Origin: Guillardia theta CCMP2712
Lineage: Eukaryota; Cryptophyceae; Pyrenomonadales; Geminigeraceae
Length of the DNA stretch: 64,000 bases
Reading direction: 5' to 3'
Assembly (NCBI RefSeq): GCF_000315625.1
Contig: NW_005434663.1
Span: 473,025 to 537,024 of the forward strand
Numbering within the stretch: the stretch's first letter is position 1; every line of letters begins with the position of its first letter. A program made the translations under genes and the position numbers. The notes beneath the pieces were generated by a model. It saw only the letters and a program-made list of their open reading frames with translations. It ran no database searches and was not told the origin of the DNA. Positions 1-12,177 of the stretch are shown here, piece by piece.

Positions 1-436
1 AATTGGATCAAGGAAGAACAAAAGAGCGAGAAACGCGAGGAGATTCTGATCTGGAAAGGTATACAACAAAGATAACATACCAACTCGAGATCAGCTTGAA
101 TCCTGATGACCTCTGGATCATCGTTTGCATTATGTACATCAACAGTGTTTTTAGCGCGAGGATCGATGTTGGCCATTCTCACACTAAGAGATTGAACAAG
201 TCACTCGATTTACGGCGAGTCACTGCAGTCAGGGGGAGAACTGCATCAGCTTTGTAGGTAAGGAAGCGGCTGCCCCGGGGATGATGAGCTTCATTCAGTT
301 GAAACCCTCGGCGTTGAGCATGCGACTTGCAGGACTGACCGAGACTGCTGGCAGTGGAGAGACGAACGAGAATGAGGTGGTGGAAGTTGATCAGGGCGAA
401 GGGGGCAGAAAGCAAGACCAGGACATGGCAGTCTGA
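1..436 (+). CDS. 3' end of an unknown gene (two exons, 5' partial)
   Basis: The window opens inside an exon (1-58) that reads a charged Lys/Glu-rich helix ending LIWK. A GT donor at 59 and an AG acceptor at 188 define a 130-nt intron, and the joined codon (G+AG, Glu) keeps the frame into exon 189-436. That exon reads on through VTRFTAS and CISFVGKEAAAPG to a TGA at 434-436. The C-terminus is acidic and hydrophilic (ETNENEVVEVDQGE). No family is recognised. The splice is inferred from frame continuity and consensus borders only, and everything upstream lies outside the window. Confidence 0.45.
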
Positions 437-627
437 GGCAACCGTTATGCTTCTACTCATCAAAAAAAGGCAGCAACTGAAGCATAATTACCGCGACTCT
501 GCGTTTTTCTCTAGCTTCAGGATTTGAGTAAACTTTGTTTCAGTGGCTAAAATGCGCACAAGGGCGTTGGCGATGGTTGCAGACTTGACGGGCCAGTGAG
601 ACTTGGCTCGTCATCACCAGCATCATC

Positions 628-1412
628 ATGCACATGACGATACGTCATGTCTGCTTGCTCGTCTTGAGCTTTTCTGCTCTTTTCTCCGAGGCAGCAACTG
701 GTGGCTTGATTCGAGAACGATACAGAACAGATCGCAGTTGTAGCCTGTCGTCGTTCTCACAGGCAGATCTTCAGCCCTATGAAGCTTGCTCTGTGCTCCC
801 CTTGAACGGAGAGAACAAGTTCGGTCGCATTTTGATCCAGTTTGGAGAGACTGATTGCCAGGTATCTTCTTTCTACCCAATAGGTCTGGTGGTAACACGC
901 AAGTCATGCCTTCCAGTTTGAACTTCAGCAATGCCTTCCAAATGTATGCTATGTCTTGAGGGATTTTTCCGCTCTACTCCCTAAAGACCTGAACCTCACA
1001 TCTTTGCAAACTCCATCGAACATTCCGGTGCTTTTGCTCTTCATTACGAGCCCTCCTGATTCCTTTGCAGATCAACACTGGAATCTTTCGAAACATCTCC
1101 GTCGAGGTAAAACAGAAATCCTGACAAGAAATTTCTCGCTCATAGCTTGCAGGGAGCCAACTTCATTCTGTCTGATGAGGGCATTTTCCTTTCCCCATCA
1201 TCTGATAACATCATCATCCGCTATTCCACCAAGTCGTGTGCGGAATTTTACCAGCACCATGGACGAGAATGGCCGCAGGTGAGACATTCTTAGCGAAGTC
1301 TAGCAGCTGACTGTCGCTGTATCAGATATGCAGTGAGCCCATGGGGCTGCTGAGCAACGTCTATCCTTTATATCAAACGCTTGACAGCATAGGATGCCAG
1401 GCGAATCTTTAA
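628..1412 (+). CDS. Small secreted or lumenal protein, unknown function (4 exons, 160 aa)
   Basis: Exons 628-861, 1071-1106, 1153-1278 and 1326-1412 join in phase 0 throughout, with GT..AG introns of 209, 46 and 47 nt. The product starts with a clear signal peptide: a short N-region, then CLLVLSFSALFSEAATGG. The mature part is about 135 residues with six or seven cysteines (for example CSLSS, EACSV, TDCQ, KSCAEF, ICSEP, GCQANL), suggesting a disulfide-bonded extracellular or ER-lumen domain. The stop is TAA at 1410-1412. No motif identifies a family, and it might carry plastid-lumen cargo, although no phenylalanine follows the signal peptide. Clean phase across three introns is the main support. 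Confidence 0.6.
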
Positions 1413-1466
1413 CTTCAGGTTTATTCTATCTACAGATCTTGTCCATGTATACATTTAAAGTGCTCA

Positions 1467-4400
1467 TCAATCTTCCGCCTCCAATGCATTCAGCGATGCA
1501 GAAGATTCTGCTTCCTTCGCTATGGCGTAGGTGGACGATGACTTGAGAATCCCTCTGCCTTTGCCGCTGCCCCCTGGTCCCTGCCATGGAGTTGTGCCTT
1601 CCAGCTCGTTCCCATATGTGCGGTCGGGCACAGGCTCTTGGTGGGTGGCGGCATCGGGATACAGCAAGAGGATCTTTGCCTGACGCTTCATGAGCTGCTC
1701 TGACTCATACTCGTTGCCAATGGCCGAGAGGACGCTAGCAAGTGTTGCCAGCGCATGGGCGTACTGCGGGTGGTTCCAGCCATAACAGATATGCCGGATC
1801 ATCACTGTCCGCCGAGCCATCGCCTCAGCCTTGTCGTAGGTTCGTTTCTGAAAGTAGAGCTCAGCGAGGCCTTGAGTGATCATGGCGACCGACGGATGGT
1901 TCGAGTGGTTGAAGCTCTCGCAAGCTTTCAGCCCCTGGTAGAGATAGGACTCTGCAGACTCGTAATCGCCTTGACTGACACAGACTTGGCCTATGATGCC
2001 GAGCACGTCCGTGAAACTGCAAGCAGAGTTAGGAAACAGAAAGCCCTGCTCATGATATTCTCACTCGCTTCTCGTCTCCTGCAGGATACTCTCTGCAAGA
2101 TCCTTCTCCGACTGAGGAAGGTCCTTCTGAGCCCTGACGTTCTCATACACGTCCTCCGCCGCGATGAGAAGGTCGGAGTAGCTCTTGAACGCGCGCTCTA
2201 GGTATGACCTCGCCGTGTTCATGAGAGCAAAGTCTCTCTCCCCGTTGTTCCACCTCGCCCGGTACAACTTGGCAAGAGACACTTGCAGGCCCGTGATTCG
2301 CATCCGCATCGCCAAGCTGGATTCAACCACGTCCTTGGGCTGATCCACCATCTTCTTGTAGATCTCTGACGCCTCCAAGGGTCTCCCAACGTTTGCAAAG
2401 AAGTCTGCGAGCCGCTGAGCAATCTCAAGAAATTCTGAGGGCTCAGGGTGGGTCTTCTCAAAGTTCTTGATCCCTTGGAGCAAGCCGTGTGCCGCATCCA
2501 GGTGCAGGTCGACGGATCTATAGAACCTCCGAAGGTCGAGAGAGTAGGGCGCGTTGTTCTCATCCGAGAGTTTGTGGAAGGCAGTGAAATTGTTGATGGT
2601 AGAGATTAGTTCGAGCCATGCTTCCCCATTCATCCATTGCCTGACAAAACAAGTTAGTGAATGAAGTTGAAATGAGGTGATGGAGACCAGGCTTCCTCCT
2701 CCAATCGTCTTCGTCCAAGCGTGAGAGTACGGAGATATCCTGCTATCTTTCTGTGCATGTCACATTTCTCCACCTTTGATGGAAGATAACGGAATTCCAC
2801 AGCACTCCGCAAGAGTTGGTGGGAGAAATTCACCATCCCATTGTGCCAAACCCAACAACTTCGAGTTGTTGAGAAAAAGTGATTCAAACTTATCCTTGAA
2901 ATGTCTTGGAAGATGATCAGAATCTCCTGTTCAGCAATACCCCAACGACTGGCCCAGATGATGCATAGAACTCTTCTAAGAAAGTTTGAATGCAGCGCGT
3001 CAAAGTATTGCTCCCATCTCCACAATACGTAGTCAAAGAACGAAACCAGATCCTGTGCTTGTAGCAAAAGCATGTAATCTGCTGCTTCGCTTGATCTTCC
3101 AGCCTGGTCCAGGATGCACAGCTCGTCGGCAAGCTGAAGCAAGAAGAGAATGTTGCCAGACAAGTGATGCTCGAGCATGGAGTTCACAGTAACAGGGTCC
3201 ATCGGTTTGTACTTTCTGTGGAGAACATATCTCTCCACAATCTCTGCTCTCGTCTCTAGATCCAACGATACCCAATCCCTTCCTTTGTCGAATAAGCCAA
3301 GCTCGTAATACGGCCAACCTCTAGATAGAAGAGAATCCAAAACAGCCCCCGGAGAGGAAGTAATGACTGTCCTCACTTCTGCTGGAAAGAATTTTGGCAA
3401 CCACTGCAAGTCAAAAGCGTTTCCGAATTCATCATCCACCTGGTCTAGGCCGTCTATGATCAGCACGACCCTTCCTTTGCTGGCTGCCATGTTGATCCAA
3501 ACCGTCAGCTCCTTCTGCCACTCCTGGGGGGTCGTACACTTGGGGATCTTCTCCTCCAAATGGAATCTCTCCTGTATTGACTTCATGATGAAGTAGCAAA
3601 TTCTCTGATAGTTTCTGCTCTCATTGTGACATCCCACGTGATATAAAATCCACAGACCTTGAGGAAGGTACGAGCGGAATTCAGAGACGTAGTTTGAGAC
3701 CAGGGAGGTTTTGCCGACACCAGGTGGAGCGACGAGGAGGAGGGGGTGAGTGAGATGCTTCCTCGTGTCTAGATGGCCGTGGATCTCGTCATACCAGTCG
3801 TTGACTGAGACATAGGATCGCCTCCGGGAAAGCGAATAAGCCGAATGAGCGTTGATGTCGCGGATGAAGTCAATCTTGATGTGATCGTTCACTTCTGGAA
3901 TGTCCCGCACAATCGCATCCTTCAAGTCATCATGCGCCTGACGAACAGAGTTCATGGGGTCGAAGTAATCTTCGAGCACTTGCATATGTGTTTGCCTCAT
4001 CCTCTCCCTCAACGCATCGAGTTTCTCGTCTTCATCTGAGTCCAGCGCAATGAAGTGAGGACGCAGCTTTTCGTCGACAGCATCGCCGTAGCTCTTGTCT
4101 CTGAAGTAAAAAAACACTCGACCCCCCGCTGCCTGCACATTAGACATGACGGCTCGCTCGAAAAGTATTTCAGCCATACTGAGCGCATGGAAGCTGGACA
4201 ATCTCAGCTCGGAAAGCCACGATCTTTGCTTTTCCACTTCATGCAGACTCTCACTGGGCGGAACCCATCCATACTTGCCTCCGATCCAAAAGAGGAAATA
4301 GTTGCAGTCGTCTACTTCGTCCAACGCGTAGTGCAGTTGTTCGAACTCGCATGCTTCGTCTGAGTTGGCAGTCTGCCAAAACAAGTCCACCGGCGAAAAC

Positions 4401-6440
4401 GCGACCCCTCGTTCGAAACATAGATGCATCAGAGATGGATAAACGTGCCGAGCAAGATCTCTCCTCTCCTCGATGAAATCCCGAAAGCTGGTATGAATGA
4501 AAACCCTTGCATGTTTGTTGGGATGCTGAAACTCTCGTCCTGCAACTTCTAGCGAGTCATTCAGCTTGTGGTGTTGATGCGAAGTCCACCATGACAATGA
4601 CACGCTCCTATCAATGGACCTGCTCTCGTCCAATGGATCCGTCATGATGCTTTCACTCTCGTCAAGCAGCTTCTCATCCTCCACGTCCAATATCTCCACT
4701 TGTCGTTTGTGTGCAACAGCCCCGGAGGCTTTCGATTCCTGTACAGGTGGCACACGAAGAAGCTCTTTCTCTGCAACTGCTCTCTCAACATCAGCCAACT
4801 CCGGAGAAAACAGCAACGCATCTTCTACTTCCTTAGAGTGCTGCTTCCTTCTTTGGTCCTGATTCCTTTGCTCCTTCCTGAGCTGCTCCCGCAACTTCCC
4901 TTTCTCGCTCATAGCTCCTCGTATTTTTCTTGGATCATACCTAGACCCTGTCTCCTCTAGCGGAGAATTGAACGAGGCAGCTGACGACGGGCGAGATCGA
5001 AGCTTGACGGCAGAGCAAGTGACAATACCCTGACGGAGAGGAGAGGACTGGTCTTCCATCTGCTTTTCTAGCTCGTTGGCAAGATCCATTGGTGTCGCTC
5101 TGGAGGAGCAGGAAAGTCAGTGACTGGAGGATCGTACAAGACAAGGACCTTCGTTCCTCCCTAGGAGATTCTCTATCCGGAAGGATGACGAACTCAACGA
5201 TGATACTTCCAGGCTTGATGCCCTTGATCTTGATCTGACTGACTGGTATCCCAAGTGCCTTTGCCGTGTCTTGAATGAACAGCTCTTCGAACTTCACCCT
5301 GTCCTTAGGGTTGGATATATCCCGAAAGTTCGCGTCCAGTTTCATTTCAATTTCTGCAGCATCTAATTCAAACACGGAATCGCTCAGGTGCGAGTTTTCA
5401 TTGTAGCCCAGCGACAGGCTATGGACAGAAGTCTCTGTTTGTTGAAATGAAGCGAATGTTTGATATTCCGAACTTTGAAGAGAATCAGAATTCACGTTCA
5501 TGTGATGCTGCTGCACTTGGGAAGCAAATATTTCCAGTTGCGCGATGCGAACTTTCAAGTCATTGTTCTCTTTCTCTAGTTCTGACTTATCACCTTTGAG
5601 TTGTTCCACCTCTCTTTGTAATTTTGGAGCTAAATCAGCCAATTCGTATATCTTTACGCGTTCAGATCTGTCTTTTTCAATCTTCTCATTTTCAATTCTC
5701 CGGCGTTCCTCGATCTCCTGCAGGTTGAGCGTTTCCTGCTTTGATTTCTTGCCATCTAGAAGATCCTTCAAGTTCGGATCAGTCATCATGAATGACTTAG
5801 CTTCCTTCACATAATCTGAAAATGGAACTCTATTGAATGCTTGCAAGTTCTCATTTCTCCTTTCGATATCAGCATTTGTGTCCAACTTGACTTGTTTGAT
5901 TTTCAAGCCATCTGCCAGATCAGAAATATGCTGCAAGAAGTCAATGTTCTCTGACATCATATCACGTTGTTTGTTGATCAAGTCTAAAATGACAAGCTCG
6001 TAATTTTCAATCAAAGTAGATGCTATCGCATTCCTTTCTTGTTCCAAGGTCTGAATATCTTTTCGCAGTGATTTTTCTTGAGTACTGATCTCAAGTTTGG
6101 CAGAGTCAACCTCCAATTTGAGGAGATGATTGTTTGCTCTCAAGGACTTGACTTCCCGGACGAGCTCTTCTTCGTTTGCCTTGATTCTAGCATACTGCGC
6201 GTCTAGATAGGCTGTTTGTATGCTGCCTTCAGTTTCGACATCCACTGCACGCTTTTTGGCTGCTTTCGCAGAGTCACGGTTCTTGAGAGACTGTATCGCA
6301 ACTTTTTCTCTCTCGGACTCTGTGATAGCGACGCGGCGAAGTGCTTCATCTCGTTGCGCTTTGAGATCTTGTACCTCTGACTCAAGCTCAGTGATGTATT
6401 CCAGCCTTTGTAAGACATTGGTGCTAGCACCACAGCCCAT
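1467..6440 (-). CDS. NPHP3: Nephrocystin-3-like ciliary protein (myristoylation site, coiled coil, P-loop NTPase, TPR)
   Basis: Four exons on the minus strand (6440-5149, 5099-2688, 2640-2065, 2016-1467) join in frame to give 1609 residues; introns are 48-49 nt. The order matches nephrocystin-3. An N-terminal MGCGAS is a strong N-myristoylation plus palmitoylation signal. It is followed by about 300 residues of coiled coil, then a DUF4062-like segment near residue 630 (VFIHTSFRDFIEERRDLARH), a P-loop near residue 890 (APPGVGKTSLV) with a Walker-B-like VVLIIDGLDQ, and C-terminal TPR-like helices (for example NHPQYAHALATLASVL). In animals NPHP3 sits at the base of the cilium (inversin compartment) and depends on lipidation and UNC119. 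The vertebrate protein has more TPRs, so this one is shorter at the C-end. Introns 1 and 2 use GTCC and GTCT donors. TEP1/NWD-type NTPases are the alternative reading. Confidence 0.75.
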
Positions 6441-7010
6441 GGAGTCTGTGCCCTGAAAAGAGAACCGCAGAAACTTCTTCTTCCTACTGGCTCGCCATGT
6501 CCGAACCTCCTTCTCTCATTCTTCCTCTCACCTGCCTCTCATTGCGCATCCCCTTGCTTGCTCAATCTCATGAACAACAAGCCAGCACCACCCCTTGGGG
6601 AGGAGCATACCCACCACCCCCATTTCTCTCTTGTTCATGCTAGTACCCCCTACTCCTCTCCAACGGTAATGGTGCATGAGGGAGATGATTTTGCCGGCCA
6701 GCCGCTCTTCTGAGGCGGGTCAACCGGGAACAGCCGGTTTCTGCCTGGCCCGTCACCGGCTTCAGTAACGCCGGGTTGAACCACTCGACATAATGCCGAG
6801 CGGCAACCCCGGAGCAGTGGGAGTCGCGGCGAGAGGCTGGGCGGATCTGTGGCCCTGAAGGCCGCGCTACTAAGCTAGACCGCGTACCACGGTATAACTT
6901 TCAGGCCCGAACTTGATTTCAGTGACTCAGTGACTCTGAACTGTATGACAGTGATCGCACCAACCGTAATATTTGTTGAACCTCTAGCAGCAGCCATGTG
7001 CAATAATCAT
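6441..7010. other. Intergenic: pyrimidine-rich ACCCC cluster and GC-rich patch
   Basis: 6590-6680 (upstream of the minus-strand NPHP3-like start) has repeated ACCCC/CCACC words and TACCCCC, the same signature found before other genes here. 6690-6890 is a GC-rich stretch (GCCGGCC, CACCGGC, GCCGGG) without a plausible reading frame. No RNA gene was recognised. Confidence 0.5.
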
Positions 7011-8435
7011 CTAAAGAAGTCCAGCAGCCTGAAGAGCCGCCTTAAGCTGTGGCTCATTCTCAGCCTTCATAGGAGTCATGGGCAATCTGCATCAAGTAAG
7101 TTCTTCTACGACTATGATGAAACAGACCTGGTATTGTTCTTCCACTTGCCCATCATGGCTCCAGCAGCCTTGCAAGGGATAGGATTGGTCTCACAGAACA
7201 TTGCCTTGCAAAGCTTGTAGAGCTCAGAGTGCAGCTGTTGGGCCTTCTTGAGATCTCCGTCCTTCATGGCCTTACAAAGATCAGCAACCTGTTTTTGAAA
7301 TCAGAGAAACAGAAGGTAGCAGGTTGAACTACAAGACGAACAGACACCTTGCGGGGGGTAAGGTTTGCCGCTACAGAGACCACACCCTTGGCTCCGATGC
7401 TCATGAGGGGAACAGTGAGAGAGTCATCTCCTGAGAAGATCTACGAAAATTGTCAGCTGCCCTCCGACAAGGTCTACAGTCTGCGATTGATGACCTGGAT
7501 GCCGCAGACAGAAGAGATCTCAGAGGAGAAATCCACGGAGCCCGTAGCCTATCGTAATTCCACGATTAAGGACCACACACATTTGACATCTCTTTGACCT
7601 CCTTCACAGCACAGATGGTCGGACAGTCGTTGTACAACTTGGCAATGGTGGCAGAGGTGAGACCTCCACCTCCGCAACGTCCTTTGATCGCAATCAGTGT
7701 GTGCAAGCATCACATCGCACTTCGCTCACCCGGAATGTTGTACAGCATCACTGGGATTCCAACATCAGCCACAGCCTTGAAGTGCCCGTAAAGGCCATCC
7801 TGTTGTCCAGTCATCCCAAGGAACTGAAACCAAGCATCATCTCAGACCTGGGTTGGCTTGTTGTAGTATGGGATGACGCTCAAGACGCAGTCAGCCCTGT
7901 TCCCATTGAAGTCAGAAACGTTTACTCACAAGGTAACTAGTACCCGATCTCCTTGCACCACTTGGTGAACGCAACCACCTTCTTGGTGCAGTTTCCACCG
8001 GCTCCAGCGACCACCTGAGGCAATCATTAGAATCAAGCTAGAAGATATTTCCAGTAATTTACATGGCATCGCTTGTTTGCCTTCTTGACAACAGTCTCGA
8101 TGACCTGAGACAAAGTCACTCCCTTGGCTTTCAGATTGACGATTTACAGTACCTTCTTGTTCTCCTCCTCGGTCAAGGTAGGAGATTCTCCTGTCGTCCC
8201 ACATGGCACAATGCCAGCAGTACTGCCTTTTGTTAGCAATGAGGAAAACATCAGCATGTAAACATACCCCTCAGCAATGTGCCATTCCACGAGCTCCTCG
8301 ATCTTGGCATAATCGACCTGAGCATATTTGAGTCAGATAAGCGATCCTTGTCGTTAAAAAAGGAGCTACCTCATCGTTGTCAGTGAAAGGAGTGATCAGA
8401 GCAACATAGGAGCCTGCAAGCTCGAACTTTGCCAT
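7011..8435 (-). CDS. dapA: 4-hydroxy-tetrahydrodipicolinate synthase (lysine pathway), about 10 exons
   Basis: Minus-strand exons separated by GT..AG introns of about 40-60 nt spell a full DapA. Exon 1 (8435-8370) reads [13 protein letters not shown]. Later exons give [19 protein letters not shown] (the GTTGES pyruvate-binding loop), [16 protein letters not shown] joined to [21 protein letters not shown] (the catalytic Tyr region), CAVKEATGSVDF (the Schiff-base Lys), [18 protein letters not shown] and ANLTPRK, ending in AALQAAGLL and TAG at 7011-7013. The enzyme condenses pyruvate with aspartate semialdehyde in the diaminopimelate route to lysine, normally in the plastid of algae. The first exon begins straight with the catalytic domain (MAKFELAGS), so no targeting peptide is visible. 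A longer 5' exon may exist, or the enzyme may be cytosolic. Several donors are GTC-type (GTCTGA, GTCAAA, GTCATC). Confidence 0.88.
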
Positions 8436-9343
8436 CCTGGGTTTCTTATTCTCAATCTAAAACCGAAATTTGTTCACAATGAGATGAAAATCACATGTCA
8501 TGCAGATTTTGGAACATCATCACATATATTGTTTAAACATGCATAGAGAGGTGAACACGGATCATGGGATTGGAAAGGAGAAATTAACAAAACTAGCTAA
8601 ACTGTGGATCCAGGAGTTGAACATTGCGAATACATGTAAGCTGGTCTCATATCCCGATGAAACATCCTGGAGCATGCTTCTTATCTCCTTCTAGCATTTT
8701 CCCCTCATTCCCAGCGTCCCGTGCTGCCTCCTGCCCCCTTACTCTAATCGCATCTCGCTTTGTTTCGCCTCCTCTCCCTGCATCCTCGGAGACACGCGTC
8801 TGACTCCAGTCCTGCAAAAACAAAAAAAAGAAAGAAAAAGAATTGGATTGGATGAAAACAAAGAAAAAAATCTACGAAATTATTGATTCCAATTTGAAGT
8901 TTTACGCCAAATAGATTTCAAATTGGACAGGGTGCTGTTTCACAGTTTCGAATCTGGATTAACAAAAGATTGGTATGGGGTTGGTCAAATGTTACACAAC
9001 GAATACAATAATGAGATAGATCGAACATCGAAACAAACATGGAGAGGACAAGACCCTTCGACAACCTCTCCGATGATCTCATCAAAACATCAGCTCGTCT
9101 TCACAAGTTTCCTTCATGTATCATTTCAAAAATCCAGACTCTTTTGAGAGAGTCTGAAGAAGTTCATGGGAGGAGTTACGAGGAGACTGGTTTGAGAGAT
9201 ATGCGATAAGGTTACGAGAGATTGAGGGCAGTTGGAAGGGTTTGAGCAGAACAGCAAAGAGGAAGCTAGCAAACAGTGTCAAATGTTCAGTGACATTATG
9301 TTTGTGTTTTCCAGAAGTTCTTTCCTTTCGAAACCTCACTCCA
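8436..9343. other. Intergenic between divergent dapA and copine genes
   Basis: About 900 bp between two divergently transcribed genes, AT-richer than its surroundings, with poly-A runs near 8815-8875. I see no convincing exon, RNA or repeat in it. It must contain both promoters. Confidence 0.5.
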
Positions 9344-12177
9344 ATGAGTGATACAGCCGTCAATTATCATCTCATGGTATCCACATTTCAAATCTCGCTT
9401 CTCGCGTGCTCATTGGTATTCTCGAACAGGATGCTCCAGATGGGGCACTGCCATGCTCCCGCGTCAAGCTATCAATCGAGTGCAAGTAAGTTTGTTCGTT
9501 TTGACATCACCTCCTCAGTACTGCAGCTCTTCTCATTGACGCCTTGCCAGATCCTTGAGGAACATGGACACGTTTAGCAAATCTGACCCGTTCGTGGTGA
9601 TTGAACTGAAGGACAAGCAGGGAAGGTGGGACCTTGTTGATTGGTTGTCTTGGAGAGCCGCTGACAGTTCGACAGGTGGAAGGAAATCGGACGAACTGAA
9701 ACTATCTACAACAATCTTAACCCGAGGCATCTTAATGAAGCTTACGTGGGCACAATAGCTCTAATCATCTGATAGATTCGCTACCACCATCGAGATGGAT
9801 TATTTTTTCGAAGAGATGCAGCATTTGAAGTGAGTAGCCTGGAGAAAGCTAGATGACTCTGATTTTGAATGATAACAGGTTCAGTGTGTATGACGAAGAC
9901 AACAAATCGAGGAAACTTTCGCAACAAGACTTCATCGGATCTTGCGAGGTGACATCTCTTTTCCATCGTTGTGGCAATGGTGGATCGAGATGTCTCCTTA
10001 ACGATGATTTCAGTCAAGTCTGGGAAGTATCGTCGGGTCAAAGTCAAACAGTCTCTCTGCGCCGCTGAAAGGAGAGTCGGGTAAGAAACAAACCAGCAGG
10101 CAATGTGACTCATGTAATATCGCGTACCCAGGTGCAGATGAGAAGAAATACGGTGCGATTCGCATTCTGGCGGAAGAAATCAAAGGCTTTGTAAGACTTT
10201 CAGAGTAGACAAATGTTTCTGGGCCCTGAGAGAACTTTCAGAACGACTGCATCCGTCTGCGCGTTGCAGCTTCAAAGGTGCAGACGAAAGATTGGTTCGG
10301 GAAGGTGAGGGTGTAGAGGAGAGCAACAGAGTTGAATAGGTGAATGTGAACAGGGGGATCACTACCTAGTTTTCAAAAGGCGACGAGTGGACGGGGAGTA
10401 TGAGATGGTGTGGAAGACTGAGGTAAGCATTAGGGTGGTACAGCTTCTAGTCTTGTTGTTGAACCTTTCTTTCAGGTCATCAAGAACTCTAAGGATCCTT
10501 CATGGCAGCCTATAGAGATTCCTTTGAAGGTAGATGAACTTCGATAGCCGATCCTTTGATTCTGATGGAATGATCCCATTTGAAGAATTTCAACTCGGGA
10601 GACAACAGTGCGAATATTGTGATTGAGTTGTGGGATTGGAATGCTGTCTCAAAGCATGATTATCTTGGAAAGGTAGACTTCTCATTCGTGGCCTATTGCT
10701 TCCTGATGCTCCCTCTTTACATTTGTCTGCTTTCTTCATTTACACGGGAATGATATTTCCTATGCTCTCCAGGTCTCGACAAACACGATGGAACTTCTCA
10801 AAGCCCCAAAGAATTTCCCCTTCACAAAACCAGAGTCAAAGAATCCAAACAAGGACAGGGGGCAACTTGTGGTCAGCCTGGCTGAGATCTACCATCCCCC
10901 ATCTTTCCTCGAGTACATAGCCGGAGGTTGCGAGATCAACGTGATGGTCGCCGTCGACTTCACTGCAAGCAACGGCAACGTCAACCTCCCTAACTCCCTT
11001 CACTACATGAACCCAACAGGCTGGAATGACTACCAGAAGGCCATTGTTGCTGTTGGTGAGATCCTCGAGAAGTACGATGCAGACAAGCAGTTTGACGTGT
11101 TCGGCTTCGGCGCTCGCCTCCCCAATGGCTCCGTATCTCACTGCTTCTCCCTCAATGGCGATGCTTCCAACCCGAGCGTTTTGGGGGTGCAGGGCATTCT
11201 GGACGCATACGCTGCATCCCTGTCGAACGTAACGCTCTTCGGTCCCACCAACTTTGCTCAGGTCATTCGCAATGCAGACACCATCTCTCGTTCGTATCCT
11301 GTCGAGTCGCAGAAGTACACAGTCTTGCTCATCCTCACCGACGGGGAGATCACGGACATGGCGGAAACAACTGAGGCGATCATCGACGCCTCTAACTCTC
11401 CCCTCTCCATTGTCATCGTTGGCATTGGGCCCGCAAACTTCGACAAGATGAACACGTTGGACGGAGACGATGAGGTTCTTACCAGTGAGAGGACAGGGAA
11501 GAGAGTCTCGAGAGACATTGTGCAGGTCAGCTCCTTCCCACCTGGTCCCCACCACTCGTCGATCTTGTCTCTCGATGTCCATCATCTCCCTCCCTGGCTT
11601 GACAGTCAAATTTCCTGTCTGACTTTCGATACAGTTTGTGGCTTTCAGAGAGTTGGCAAGCAATGGTCCTCTGCTGGCCAAGGAAGTTCTCCATGAGATT
11701 CCGGATCAGCTGACATCCTACATGAAGTCAAAGAACCTCCGACCGAAGAAGAAGCCTGTTGTGGAGTCTGTCTGGACTGTGGACATGTCACGGCAGCAAT
11801 CTTTTAGACCCAACGACAACATTCCCATGAGCAACGTGAAAACTCTCTAGACGTCCGGTGCTTCAGAGCTCGCTGACACTTCGCGCGCAGCGGGCTCCTC
11901 TGTCCACCATGCCTTCCATCGCTGAAGCTCTGCCTCCTCCCCCTCCTCCCCCGTTGATCCCGTGCAAAGAAGCTGACTCGCAATGTGACAACTGACGCAG
12001 GTATGGAAGCTCCCTTCCACCTGGCTGGGAGGAGGCCATCGATCCAAGCTCTGGAAGGCCATACTATGTTAACCACATGGTAAGTCTCCGCCGGTCGAGG
12101 CTCTGGGGCAGTACTGGTGGCTGACAGTCCGTTGCACCGTCCAGACCAAGACAACTCAGTGGGACCGCCCGCACTGA
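9344..12177 (+). CDS. Copine (C2-C2-vWA) with a C-terminal WW domain
   Basis: Multi-exon gene starting MSDTAVNYHLM at 9344. C2A is spread over small exons (SRVKLSIEC, then NMDTFSKSDPFVVIELKDK, then EIGRTETIYNNLNP, then DYFFEEMQHLKFSVYDEDNK, then LSAPLKGES). C2B follows (KVQTKDWFGK, GDHYLVFKRR, WELWD-type LWDWNAVSKHDYLGK). A long exon (about 10773-11525) holds the copine vWA domain (INVMVAVDFTASNG, FDVFGFGARLP, VLLILTDGEITD). Past the vWA the frame continues through a proline run (ALPPPPPPP) into LPPGWEEAIDPSSGRPYYV and, after another intron, TKTTQWDRPH then TGA at 12175. That is a complete WW domain with both tryptophans. Copines bind membranes in response to calcium and recruit partners through the vWA. 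One intron near 9726 appears to use a GC donor (CCGAG|GCATC). Confidence 0.85.

Noticed and set aside
10836-11681. A 281-codon minus-strand frame opposite the copine
   Set aside because: Shadow of the vWA exon; no recognisable motif and no splice support.
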